From the NCBI GenBank assembly GCA_007128075.1, contig SKYD01000186.1, positions 1-10,541 on the forward strand: a stretch of DNA of 10,541 bases. Direction: 5' to 3'. The stretch comes from Thiorhodovibrio sp. Lineage in GTDB: Bacteria; Pseudomonadota; Gammaproteobacteria; Chromatiales; Chromatiaceae. Both the position numbers and the translations under genes were made by a program. The first letter of the stretch is position 1, and every line of letters begins with the position of its first letter. This document shows, in pieces, positions 1 to 7,307 of the stretch. Below the pieces are notes generated by a model that ran no database searches, had not been told where the DNA came from, and saw only the letters and a list, made by a program, of their open reading frames with translations.

Positions 1-3000
1 CTTTTGCTGATTCCGGCTCAGGCTTGGCTGGCTCCACTGAAGAAGGCGTGTGCGCTTGCAACGCATTTTTCGGCGGCTGACGATTTTTATCAGATTGTGG
101 AACCTCATCATTGGTCCACAATCCTTGCAACGCCTGATAGAGCAGCAACAGCGGGGCGCGCAGCACATAACCGATGATCAACAGCACCTGGCCGATTTTT
201 GCCAGTTTGCTATCTGATTGAGCAGCCGACTTCGGCGGCGGTGATGATTCGACCAGCACCGCGCAGGGCAGCTCGACCCCAGGTGGGGCATTGGCAACCG
301 CCACCTCGCACAGATCCTTGCTGGCGGCAACACAGCCCAGCGGAATCACGATCAAGGTCAGCACGGTCGAGACCAGCACCCCAGAGGCTAACGAGATCGC
401 CATGCCTTGGAAAATCGGGTCACTGAAGATCACGCTGGAGCCAGCCACCAGCGCCAGCGCGGTGATGACAATTGGACGGGTTCGGGTCTTGCAGGCACGA
501 ATCACCGCCTCGGTGACTGGAACCCCTTTTTGTAGCTCATGGATCGAGAAATCCACCAATAGAATCGAGTTGCGGACGATAATCCCCGCCAGCGCGATCC
601 AGCCAATCATTGAGGTCGCGGTAAATTCACCGCCCATGCCCAGTTGAAAGGCGAGGAAATGCGCGGGAATAATTCCCAACAAGGTCAGAGGGATCGGTGC
701 CATGATCACCAATGGGATGCGGAAGTTGCCAAATTCCCACACCACGAGGATATAAATCAGCACCAACGCCACCCCAAAGGCAGCACCCATGTCGCGGAAA
801 GTCTCAAAGGTGACCGTCCATTCGCCGCCCCATTCCCAGTTCGAGGTTTGATCGGATGGCGGTGGTCCGAGCCAATAGCCTTTTGGAGTTGAGCCATCGG
901 GGGCGCGATAGTTGGCATCGGCAACCAGATCCTGAATCTGGAACATGGCATAAACGGGCGCGGCAAGATCGCCACCGACATCTGCCACCACATATTCCAC
1001 ACCGCGCAGATCTTTGCGATAGATGATCGCCTCTTCGGGGACGCGCTCAAAGCGCCCCAGTTCGCTCAATGGCACGGTAAAACCCGCTGCGGAATGAATT
1101 GGCAAATCACCCAGCGTTTCAATCTGTGAGCGTTCAGCGAGCGGCACCTGCACCACAATGCGCACTGGCTCATGGCCCGACATCTGTTTGACATCGCCCA
1201 ACTCTTTGCTGCCCAGCGCCATTGCCAGATTGCGATTGATGTCATCGACTGAAATCCCGCGCCGCACCGCTTTTTCGATATCGACATTGAAACGCCAATA
1301 ATCGTAACTGTCGCGCAGATAATTATCGACATCCCGCGCACTGGGTGCCTGCTCAAAGAATTTGGTCATGTCACGCGCAAAACCACGGCGCACCTCCGCT
1401 GAGGGGCCATGAATCTCGGCAACGACTGCTTGCAACACCGGCGGCCCGGGGGGCATCTCAACCACAGCAATTCGCGCCCCGCGCTGATCCGCCAGTGGCT
1501 TGATTAAATCACGCGCCTCGACGGCAATCTGATGACTGGAGCGGTCGCGGTCATGCTTGTTGGTCAGTTGCACCTGCAATTCCGCCTGCCACGGCTCGGA
1601 ACGCAGATAATAATGCCGCACCATGCCATTGAAATCAAAGGGGCGTGCGGTGCCAGCATAAAGCTGGATCGCGGTGACCTCGGGTAAGGCACGCAGCCGT
1701 TCGGTCATCTGCGAGGCAAGATTGGCGGTTACTGGCAGTGCCGTGCCCTCGGGCATGTCGATGACCACCGCAAACTCAGGCTTGTTATCCAGCGGGAGCA
1801 TCTTGACCGGCACCCACTTGAAATAAAAGAAGCTACAGGTGAATAAAAATGTGCCCCACAGGATCAATCTGAACACTCGCCGCTTGTGAGGGTGTTCGAT
1901 CAGTGGCATCAGCAGGCGCACATATAATTTTTCTAGCCACGCCGCCTCGCGGTGCTCGCGTTTCTCGGCGACCTCAAGATAGCGCATCGAGGGACGCAGC
2001 CCATCGGAGATCGCCAGATAGGGCGTGAACACAAAGGCCGCAAACAGCGAGATCAGCATTGCCACCGAGCCAAGCGCGGGGATCGGTTCCATGTATGGCC
2101 CCATCATGCCGCTGACAAAGCCCATCGGCAGCAGCGCGGCAATCACGGTGAAGGTGGCAAGAATGGTCGGGTTGCCAACTTCGCGCACCGCATCGACGGC
2201 GGTGTGTTCGTCGGTAGTGCCTTTTTCGAGCCAGCGCCGATAAATATTTTCCACCACGACGATGGCATCATCGACCAGAATGCCAATCGAGAAAATCAGC
2301 GCGAACAGGCTCACCCGATCAATGGTGTAACCACTGATCCAGGCGACAAAAATGGTCATCAACAGCACCACGGGAATGACTAGCATCACCACCAGCGCTG
2401 GCTTGAGCGCCCGAAACGCCATCAACACCAAGACAAACACGAAAAAGGTTGCCACAAACAGCTTAAAAATCAGCTCGGAGACTTTTTCGTTGGCGGTTTC
2501 GCCATAGTTGCGGGTGATACTGACCTCGACATTGTTGGGGATGCGGGTGCCGCGCAGCTCTTCAACTTTTTTAATAATTGCATTGGCAACGGTGACACCA
2601 TTCGTCAGCGGCTTTTTAGCAATGGCAATGGTCACCGCGGGCGCACCATTGGCAACCAGCCCGTCATGGGCTGCCGCGCCGGTGTAGTAAGCCACCAATT
2701 GATTGGCATCTTCCGAGCCTTGGCGGACACGGGCGATGTCATGGACATAAACTGGAATATCTTTGTGAGTGCCAACCACCAGTCGGTTGATGTCCTCCAC
2801 TCCGCGCAAAAATGAGCCAGTGGTGACTGAGAAATGTGCGCCGCTGGATTCCACTCCGCCGGCGATGGTCTCGGCATTGGCGGTCTGAATGGTGTGCGCA
2901 ACCTGGGCGAGGCTGATCTCATAACCCGACAAGCGTTCTGGTGAGGCATCGACGGTGATCTGCTCGCGCCGCCCACCGACAATGAAGCTATTGCCGGTGT

Positions 3001-3589
3001 TTTTGACTTCTTTGAGCACTTGTAGCACATCTTGCGCCAACAGCCGCAACTGACCATCATCAACATCTGGCTCGCCGTTGCCGTCAAGGTCTTTTGACCA
3101 CAGGGTGAGGGTGACAATCGGCACATCATCGATGCCCTTGGTCTTAACCAACGGCGGCAACACCCCCGGGGGGATTTTGTCCATGTTGGAAGCCAGCTTT
3201 TCGTTGACCTTGACCAGCGAAGGCCCCATTTCCTGGCCGACATCAAATTCGACCGTGACCAGCCCCCGCGCCCGCTCTGCTGCCGAATAGACATGCTTGA
3301 CCCCGGGAATCTCGCTCATGATGCGTTCCAACGGCTGCATCGCCAGCATCGACACCTGTTGGGCAGAAGCCCCCGGATATTCGACGATGATATCGATCAT
3401 CGGCACCGAGATTTGTGGATCTTCCTGACGCGGGGTGGCAATCAGCCCCAGGATTCCCATCGCCAGCATTGCCACATAGAGCAGCGGTGACAGCGGCGAA
3501 TGAATAAAAAAGCGGGCAGTGCGCCCCGCCAGCCCGAGATGTTGTGGCTCAGGTGGATGTGCGTCGGAACGCATGTCGTCTTGGCTCAT
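1..3589 (-). CDS. RND efflux pump inner-membrane permease (AcrB/HAE-like), 3' end outside window
   Basis: Proton-driven tripartite efflux permease of the inner membrane. The frame is open without interruption from ATG at 3589 to position 1, giving 1196 whole codons with no stop reached. TM1 is at about residues 36-52, followed by the TPRQEDPQI stretch typical of this branch of the family. The two acidic proton-relay residues of TM4 are D440 and D441 in ILVDDAIVVVENIY, matching AcrB D407/D408. The later IIVRNSILLVDF segment puts R1006 where AcrB has K940. An EF-hand-like loop occurs at residues 167-178. After the last core helix, near G1085, there is a tail of at least 110 residues with one more hydrophobic stretch (1132-1158) and a Pro/Ser/Lys-rich end. 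The usual length is about 1030-1080 residues, so this protein is long. It lies 32 nt downstream of the adaptor gene with a GGAAA ribosome-site candidate, so the two are almost surely co-transcribed. The substrate cannot be told. No outer-membrane channel gene is in the window. Confidence 0.93.
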   Translation of the reverse strand, partial: MSQDDMRSDAHPPEPQHLGLAGRTARFFIHSPLSPLLYVAMLAMGILGLIATPRQEDPQISVPMIDIIVEYPGASAQQVSMLAMQPLERIMSEIPGVKHVYSAAERARGLVTVEFDVGQEMGPSLVKVNEKLASNMDKIPPGVLPPLVKTKGIDDVPIVTLTLWSKDLDGNGEPDVDDGQLRLLAQDVLQVLKEVKNTGNSFIVGGRREQITVDASPERLSGYEISLAQVAHTIQTANAETIAGGVESSGAHFSVTTGSFLRGVEDINRLVVGTHKDIPVYVHDIARVRQGSEDANQLVAYYTGAAAHDGLVANGAPAVTIAIAKKPLTNGVTVANAIIKKVEELRGTRIPNNVEVSITRNYGETANEKVSELIFKLFVATFFVFVLVLMAFRALKPALVVMLVIPVVLLMTIFVAWISGYTIDRVSLFALIFSIGILVDDAIVVVENIYRRWLEKGTTDEHTAVDAVREVGNPTILATFTVIAALLPMGFVSGMMGPYMEPIPALGSVAMLISLFAAFVFTPYLAISDGLRPSMRYLEVAEKREHREAAWLEKLYVRLLMPLIEHPHKRRVFRLILWGTFLFTCSFFYFKWVPVKMLPLDNKPEFAVVIDMPEGTALPVTANLASQMTERLRALPEVTAIQLYAGTARPFDFNGMVRHYYLRSEPWQAELQVQLTNKHDRDRSSHQIAVEARDLIKPLADQRGARIAVVEMPPGPPVLQAVVAEIHGPSAEVRRGFARDMTKFFEQAPSARDVDNYLRDSYDYWRFNVDIEKAVRRGISVDDINRNLAMALGSKELGDVKQMSGHEPVRIVVQVPLAERSQIETLGDLPIHSAAGFTVPLSELGRFERVPEEAIIYRKDLRGVEYVVADVGGDLAAPVYAMFQIQDLVADANYRAPDGSTPKGYWLGPPPSDQTSNWEWGGEWTVTFETFRDMGAAFGVALVLIYILVVWEFGNFRIPLVIMAPIPLTLLGIIPAHFLAFQLGMGGEFTATSMIGWIALAGIIVRNSILLVDFSIHELQKGVPVTEAVIRACKTRTRPIVITALALVAGSSVIFSDPIFQGMAISLASGVLVSTVLTLIVIPLGCVAASKDLCEVAVANAPPGVELPCAVLVESSPPPKSAAQSDSKLAKIGQVLLIIGYVLRAPLLLLYQALQGLWTNDEVPQSDKNRQPPKNALQAHTPSSVEPAKPEPESAK

Positions 3590-3621
3590 GTCGTGTTTCC
3601 GAAAATAGCAGAGAGCAAAAC

Positions 3622-4764
3622 TTATTGCGGCGCACCGCGTGACCAGCCAGAGGCAATGCCAGGATCAGGATCGGCAAGAATCCGTTCGCCAGCACGCAGT
3701 CCGCTTAAAACTGTGATCCCATCGGGGATGGTTTCACCAATGCGGATCAGCCGCAGTTGCGGTTTGCCTTGATCATCGATGACATAAACCCCGGGCAGGC
3801 TGCCGTTGTAGCGGATCGCCGAGCGCGGGATCACCGGATTAACCCGCGTTGGGGCGTTAAAATCTGGCACTAGGACGCGGGCATACATCCCTGGCTCAGA
3901 CACCCCTTGCGGCAGATCCACTTTGACCTTGACGGTGTGGCGCTCGCGGTCTGCCATCGGGAACACCTGGGCGATGCGCACTGGCACCATGTGCTCATCA
4001 CGCGCAGCGGCATCCAGTTCCGCGCTGAGCATCATCCCCTCGCGCAGTCCTTGGCGCAGTCGTGCCGGGACATCGATCTCGACCTGTAAATATTCGACAT
4101 CAGCAAAGCGCAGCAGCGGCTGACCGGGTTGCACGGTATCGCCGATCTCGACAAACTTAGCCACAATCACGCCATCAAAGGGGGCAATCGACCGCGTATC
4201 GCGGAGCTTGGAATCCAGGGCTTGCAACTCGGCTTGCAAGCGCATCATCTGATGATGGGCTTCTTGCACCTGAGTGCGGGAGGCAAACAGATCAGCAGAT
4301 AGCTCCGCGCCTTGGTCGCGCTCACCAATGAACTCTTCCATCGGGCGGGTGAACATCTGATCGAACAGATTGGGCAGCCCCATGCCACCTGGTGAGGTGC
4401 GCGCTCGGGGCGAGTACAGTTCGCGGTTGAGTTGCACCCCAGCATTGCGAATCTGAGTATCGGCACTGGCAATCTGTGCCAACAATGCCTGGCGCTGGGC
4501 GCGCAACTCGCTGGCATCCAGCGCGACCAGTTCATCGCCTTCTTTGAAGCGGTCGCCCTCGATCCCCGCCAGCACTTGGATGCGGCCAGGAAGCTGTGCC
4601 GAAAAGGTGACTTCCTTATAAGGGATGACGGTGCCGCCAATCGCCACCGTGGGCAAGCCTTCGGCTTGTTTGACAATATAAACCTCAGTGCCGGCACTGG
4701 CTGAGGCTGATCCGAGCACAAGACTGGTGAGGATCAAGATCACAGGATAAAATTTGATCGCCAT
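3622..4764 (-). CDS. RND efflux periplasmic adaptor (membrane fusion protein, HlyD/AcrA-like)
   Basis: A 380-residue adaptor that would join the downstream RND permease to an outer-membrane channel. Residues 1-24 form a signal peptide (charged start, hydrophobic core, ASA cleavage site before G25). There is no lipobox cysteine, so it is soluble or held by the complex rather than a lipoprotein. The first lipoyl half (about 38-83) ends in EGDELVALDASEL. A helical hairpin covers about 84-187. The second lipoyl half contains APFDGVIVAKFVEIGDTVQPGQ (194-215). Beta-barrel and membrane-proximal domains follow to the C-terminus (PGMYARVLVP at 291-300, GLRAGERI at 355-362). The hairpin is split by a Pro/Gly/Met-containing insert at about 118-150. 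I chose ATG 4764 because it begins the signal peptide directly. The same frame is open further upstream to 4881, but those starts put polar sequence before the signal peptide and lack a ribosome site. Confidence 0.92.
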   Translation of the reverse strand: MAIKFYPVILILTSLVLGSASASAGTEVYIVKQAEGLPTVAIGGTVIPYKEVTFSAQLPGRIQVLAGIEGDRFKEGDELVALDASELRAQRQALLAQIASADTQIRNAGVQLNRELYSPRARTSPGGMGLPNLFDQMFTRPMEEFIGERDQGAELSADLFASRTQVQEAHHQMMRLQAELQALDSKLRDTRSIAPFDGVIVAKFVEIGDTVQPGQPLLRFADVEYLQVEIDVPARLRQGLREGMMLSAELDAAARDEHMVPVRIAQVFPMADRERHTVKVKVDLPQGVSEPGMYARVLVPDFNAPTRVNPVIPRSAIRYNGSLPGVYVIDDQGKPQLRLIRIGETIPDGITVLSGLRAGERILADPDPGIASGWSRGAPQ

Positions 4765-4870
4765 AAGATGTCGGGCACCTAAAAGCTGTATAAAAAATGA
4801 CAGATTGTTGTTTGACATGAAGCAACACAATTGGAGTTGTGATTGGTGCAGCGGCAAGCTACAACTGATC

Positions 4871-4899
4871 AGTATCCACAAATCTGCCGATCACTTCAA
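4871..4899 (-). promoter_or_regulatory. Candidate sigma70-type promoter for the efflux operon
   Basis: Read on the minus strand, TTGAAG (4899-4894) and GATACT (4876-4871) are separated by exactly 17 nt, with four of six consensus bases matched in each box. It lies about 107 nt upstream of the adaptor start. A perfect 10-bp palindrome, ACTGATCAGT (4864-4873), overlaps the edge of the -10 box and could be an operator. A second dyad, CACAA-N6-TTGTG (4826-4841), lies in the predicted leader. All of this is inferred from motif match alone, and no regulator gene is adjacent. Confidence 0.3.
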
Positions 4900-4984
4900 C
4901 AAAAATACCGCCAAATTCCTCGCATCAACTAGCGCAAGCCAGTGATGCGGGGGGATTCGCCTCTATCGCAACCGCTGCAAAGCG

Positions 4985-4990
4985 TATAAT
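4985..4990 (+). promoter_or_regulatory. Perfect -10 box upstream of the dynamin-like GTPase
   Basis: An exact TATAAT lies 60 nt upstream of the GTPase start in an otherwise AT-rich stretch. The region 17 nt further upstream (TCTATC) is a poor -35 box, so an activator may be needed, or this may not be the promoter used. An alternative nearer the gene is TTGCCA (4992-4997) with an 18-nt spacer and TATTGT (5016-5021). Confidence 0.4.
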
Positions 4991-5037
4991 ATTGCCAGCA
5001 GTTCTAATGATGCTTTATTGTTTAACCATTTTAATTA

Positions 5038-5043
5038 AAGGAG
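5038..5043 (+). promoter_or_regulatory. Strong ribosome binding site that fixes the GTPase start
   Basis: AAGGAG sits 7 nt before ATG 5051, which is ideal spacing. It rules out the in-frame GTG at 5045, which lies only one base after the motif. Confidence 0.75.
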
Positions 5044-5050
5044 AGTGCCG

Positions 5051-6562
5051 ATGCCTGTGGCGGCCGGTTCGGAAAGCGTCCAACAGCGCCTAAGCGATCT
5101 CGAATCCCATCTGGAGCAAGAAAATCCGATTCTGCTCAATGCTGTTCAGGGTTTTCGCCGACTCGACAGCGTCGCCTACGAAATGGGGCTTTTGGAGACT
5201 AATCGCTCCTTTGCCAGCCAGATTCCGTGGTGGCCGCTGATCTCGATTCTTGGCACCTTTTCAGCGGGGAAATCGACATTTATCAACAACTTTTTGGGTC
5301 AGAAGGTGCAGCGCACCGGAAACCAAGCCGTCGATGATCGCTTTACGGTCATCGTCTACAGCCCCGAGGAAGAAAGCCGGCTGTTGCCTGGCGTTTCTCT
5401 CGACTCTGACCCACGGTTCCCGTTTTACCAGATTTCACGCGAGATTGCGCGGGTGGCGGGGGCGGAGAGCAAACGCATCGATGCCTATTTGCAGCTCAAA
5501 ACCTGCTCAGGCGAGCGGCTGCGCGGCAAGATTCTCATCGACTCGCCGGGCTTTGATGCCGATGCCCAGCGCACCGCGATCTTGAGCATCACCGATCACA
5601 TGATGGATCTCTCGGATTTGGTGCTGGTGTTTTTTGATGCCCGTCACCCTGAGCCCGGGGCGATGCGCGACACCCTCAAGCATCTGGTGGCTGAGACCCT
5701 AAATCGCGCTGATTCGAGCAAGTTCTTGTATATCCTCAATCAGTTGGATACGGCAGCGCGTGAGGACAATCCCGAGGATGTGATTGCCGCTTGGCTGCGG
5801 GCGCTCGGCGAGGTCGGGCTGACCAGCGGGCGGTTTTATTCGGTATACAGCAACGAGGCGAGCATCCCGATTGAAGATCCCGCACGGCGCAAGCGGTTTC
5901 AGGAAAAGCGCGACCATGACATGCGCGAGATCTATCACCGCATCGATCAGGTTGAGGTCGAGCGCGCTTATCGCATTGTCGCCTCGCTGCGCAAAACCGC
6001 CACTGAACTCAACGATGAAGCAATTCCGCTGTTAAAACGCGCCGTTGGGCGCTGGCGCGCCTTCACCCTGCTCGGTGATGCAGTGATTCTCGTGAGCGTG
6101 TTGGGAATGTTTTTCTTCTGGAGTATCAATGCCGGTGACTGGGATGGGCTGGTCTATCAGCCTGCCTGGCGCAAAATGCTCGAAGATGCCGGGATGTCAT
6201 GGGGCATCATCGGGCTGGAAATCCTTGCCGTGCTACTGTTGCTTGCCAGCCATTTTTTGCTGCGCTCGCTGATCGCACATCTGATTATGCCCAGTTTGCG
6301 CCGTCAAGCGCTCAAAAACAGACTGCCCGGCAATCTACCAGCGGCGTTTTGGACCTGCACCCGCAACTGGCGCACCCTGCTCACCGGTCGCCCGGTGGGC
6401 TGGACAGCTTGGGCGGAAGAGCGGGTGATGAAGGTGATGCACGATTGTGAGGCCTATGTGCAAAGCCTCAACGAGCGTTTCACCAATCCCAAGGGCAAAT
6501 CAGCACCCGATAGCCGCATGGGTGGCAAAAGCACGACCCTGGATATTCTGACTGATCCCTGA
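5051..6562 (+). CDS. Dynamin/EHD-like membrane GTPase
   Basis: A 503-residue large GTPase likely anchored in the inner membrane. The G domain has a P-loop GTFSAGKST (68-76), whose Ser-Ala before GKS resembles dynamin and EHD proteins. The switch II motif is DSPG (164-167), just after the hydrophobic strand KILI. NQLD (230-233) follows strand KFLYI in the place of the base-reading N/TKxD, so the usual lysine is replaced by glutamine. A helical stretch (about 275-335, rich in Arg, Lys and Glu) links to two hydrophobic segments (about 338-358 and 386-407) that look like a membrane hairpin. A basic C-terminal region of about 95 residues follows. This layout fits bacterial dynamin-like proteins that bind or remodel membranes, but the substrate membrane and partner are unknown. 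It is transcribed alone on the plus strand, divergent from the efflux operon and convergent with the vWA/kinase/LRR operon. Its TGA stop touches the vWA stop. It could also be classed simply as a GTPase of unknown function. Confidence 0.88.
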   Translation: MPVAAGSESVQQRLSDLESHLEQENPILLNAVQGFRRLDSVAYEMGLLETNRSFASQIPWWPLISILGTFSAGKSTFINNFLGQKVQRTGNQAVDDRFTVIVYSPEEESRLLPGVSLDSDPRFPFYQISREIARVAGAESKRIDAYLQLKTCSGERLRGKILIDSPGFDADAQRTAILSITDHMMDLSDLVLVFFDARHPEPGAMRDTLKHLVAETLNRADSSKFLYILNQLDTAAREDNPEDVIAAWLRALGEVGLTSGRFYSVYSNEASIPIEDPARRKRFQEKRDHDMREIYHRIDQVEVERAYRIVASLRKTATELNDEAIPLLKRAVGRWRAFTLLGDAVILVSVLGMFFFWSINAGDWDGLVYQPAWRKMLEDAGMSWGIIGLEILAVLLLLASHFLLRSLIAHLIMPSLRRQALKNRLPGNLPAAFWTCTRNWRTLLTGRPVGWTAWAEERVMKVMHDCEAYVQSLNERFTNPKGKSAPDSRMGGKSTTLDILTDP

Positions 6563-7270
6563 TTACCACACATCGTCGGCGCTGGTGTGGACATCTGTTT
6601 GCATCAGCGGCGGCGCCGGGACTGGAATATTCAGCCCACTGGAGATCACTCCGGCTTGGCTGGCGGGAGAGGAGACGGATTTGAGCACTGCTGTCGAGAC
6701 CCATTTGATATAACGCACCAGCGCCTCGGGATTGTTGGCGTGCAGCGGCTTTAGCTCAGGATGCCCGATGAATTTTTGCAGCACCTCAGTGTCGGCATCC
6801 TCGCCAATGGCAATGGCGATGCGCACCGCTTTGCGTCCCCAAGGCTCTTGCATCAGAGTCTGCAAGCCTTGTGAAAAATCATCGGTCGGGCAGCCATCGG
6901 AGATTAGCACCAACACCGGCGGCAGGGCGCGATCACTCATCGGCGGCATTCGCAATTGCTCGGCAACCATCAGCAGCGCCCGCCCCATGTCGGTGACCCC
7001 ATCGGCGGTCAGGTCTTGCCACTTAAAGTTGGCGACTGCGGTTGGCTGCGAAACATGCCATTGTGCGCCATTGGAAAACGCCAGCACCCGCACCAGCACC
7101 TCAGCATTGCGATTTTCATTCGCCACAGTACACATGTGTGGCAAGGCCTCACGGATCGCATTATTGAGCGCCTGAATTTTGCCATCCACGCCCATTGAGC
7201 CAGAACAATCGGCAATCCAGATAAAATGCAGCGGACGGGTGGCCAATTCGCCACCAGGTCGTTTTGCCAT
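6563..7270 (-). CDS. von Willebrand factor A domain protein, TerY/YegL type
   Basis: A 235-residue soluble protein made almost wholly of one vWA domain. The metal-ion-dependent adhesion site is complete: D21-x-S23-x-S25 in DCSGSM, T93 in DGVTDMG and D125 in LISDGCPTD. It should therefore bind a divalent metal and use it to hold an acidic ligand on a partner protein. The size and motif layout match TerY and E. coli YegL, which pair with protein kinases and PP2C phosphatases. The C-terminus is a Pro-rich linker (about 212-222) ending in the acidic-aromatic tail DDVW. The start ATG 7270 has GGAG 7 nt upstream. It lies 37 nt downstream of the kinase gene and is the last gene of that operon. No signal peptide is visible, so it is probably cytoplasmic. 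Its TAA stop is directly next to the stop of the facing GTPase gene. Confidence 0.9.
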   Translation of the reverse strand: MAKRPGGELATRPLHFIWIADCSGSMGVDGKIQALNNAIREALPHMCTVANENRNAEVLVRVLAFSNGAQWHVSQPTAVANFKWQDLTADGVTDMGRALLMVAEQLRMPPMSDRALPPVLVLISDGCPTDDFSQGLQTLMQEPWGRKAVRIAIAIGEDADTEVLQKFIGHPELKPLHANNPEALVRYIKWVSTAVLKSVSSPASQAGVISSGLNIPVPAPPLMQTDVHTSADDVW

Positions 7271-7307
7271 GATGCAACTCCAGTTTTAATTGTCGATGAT
7301 CGGGTGT

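Noticed and set aside
1952..2383. Long plus-strand open frame (143 codons, rich in His, Gln and Asn) opposite the RND gene
   Set aside because: It lies fully antisense to the RND permease core including the conserved VDD motif, has no ribosome site, and its odd composition is explained as the mirror of the real frame.
2632..3294. Minus-strand frame of 220 codons within the RND gene
   Set aside because: It is a shifted frame of the RND gene. The true frame carries the family motifs without interruption, so it is not evidence of a second gene or a frameshift.
4765..4881. Upstream in-frame starts for the adaptor (ATG 4818 and a further one at 4881)
   Set aside because: They would place up to 39 mostly polar residues before a normal signal peptide, and neither has a ribosome site.
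6566..6590. Inverted repeat CCACAC...GTGTGG as a terminator for the GTPase gene
   Set aside because: The stem is only 6 bp with a 13-nt loop and no adequate T-run. It also lies inside the vWA coding sequence and is likely chance.
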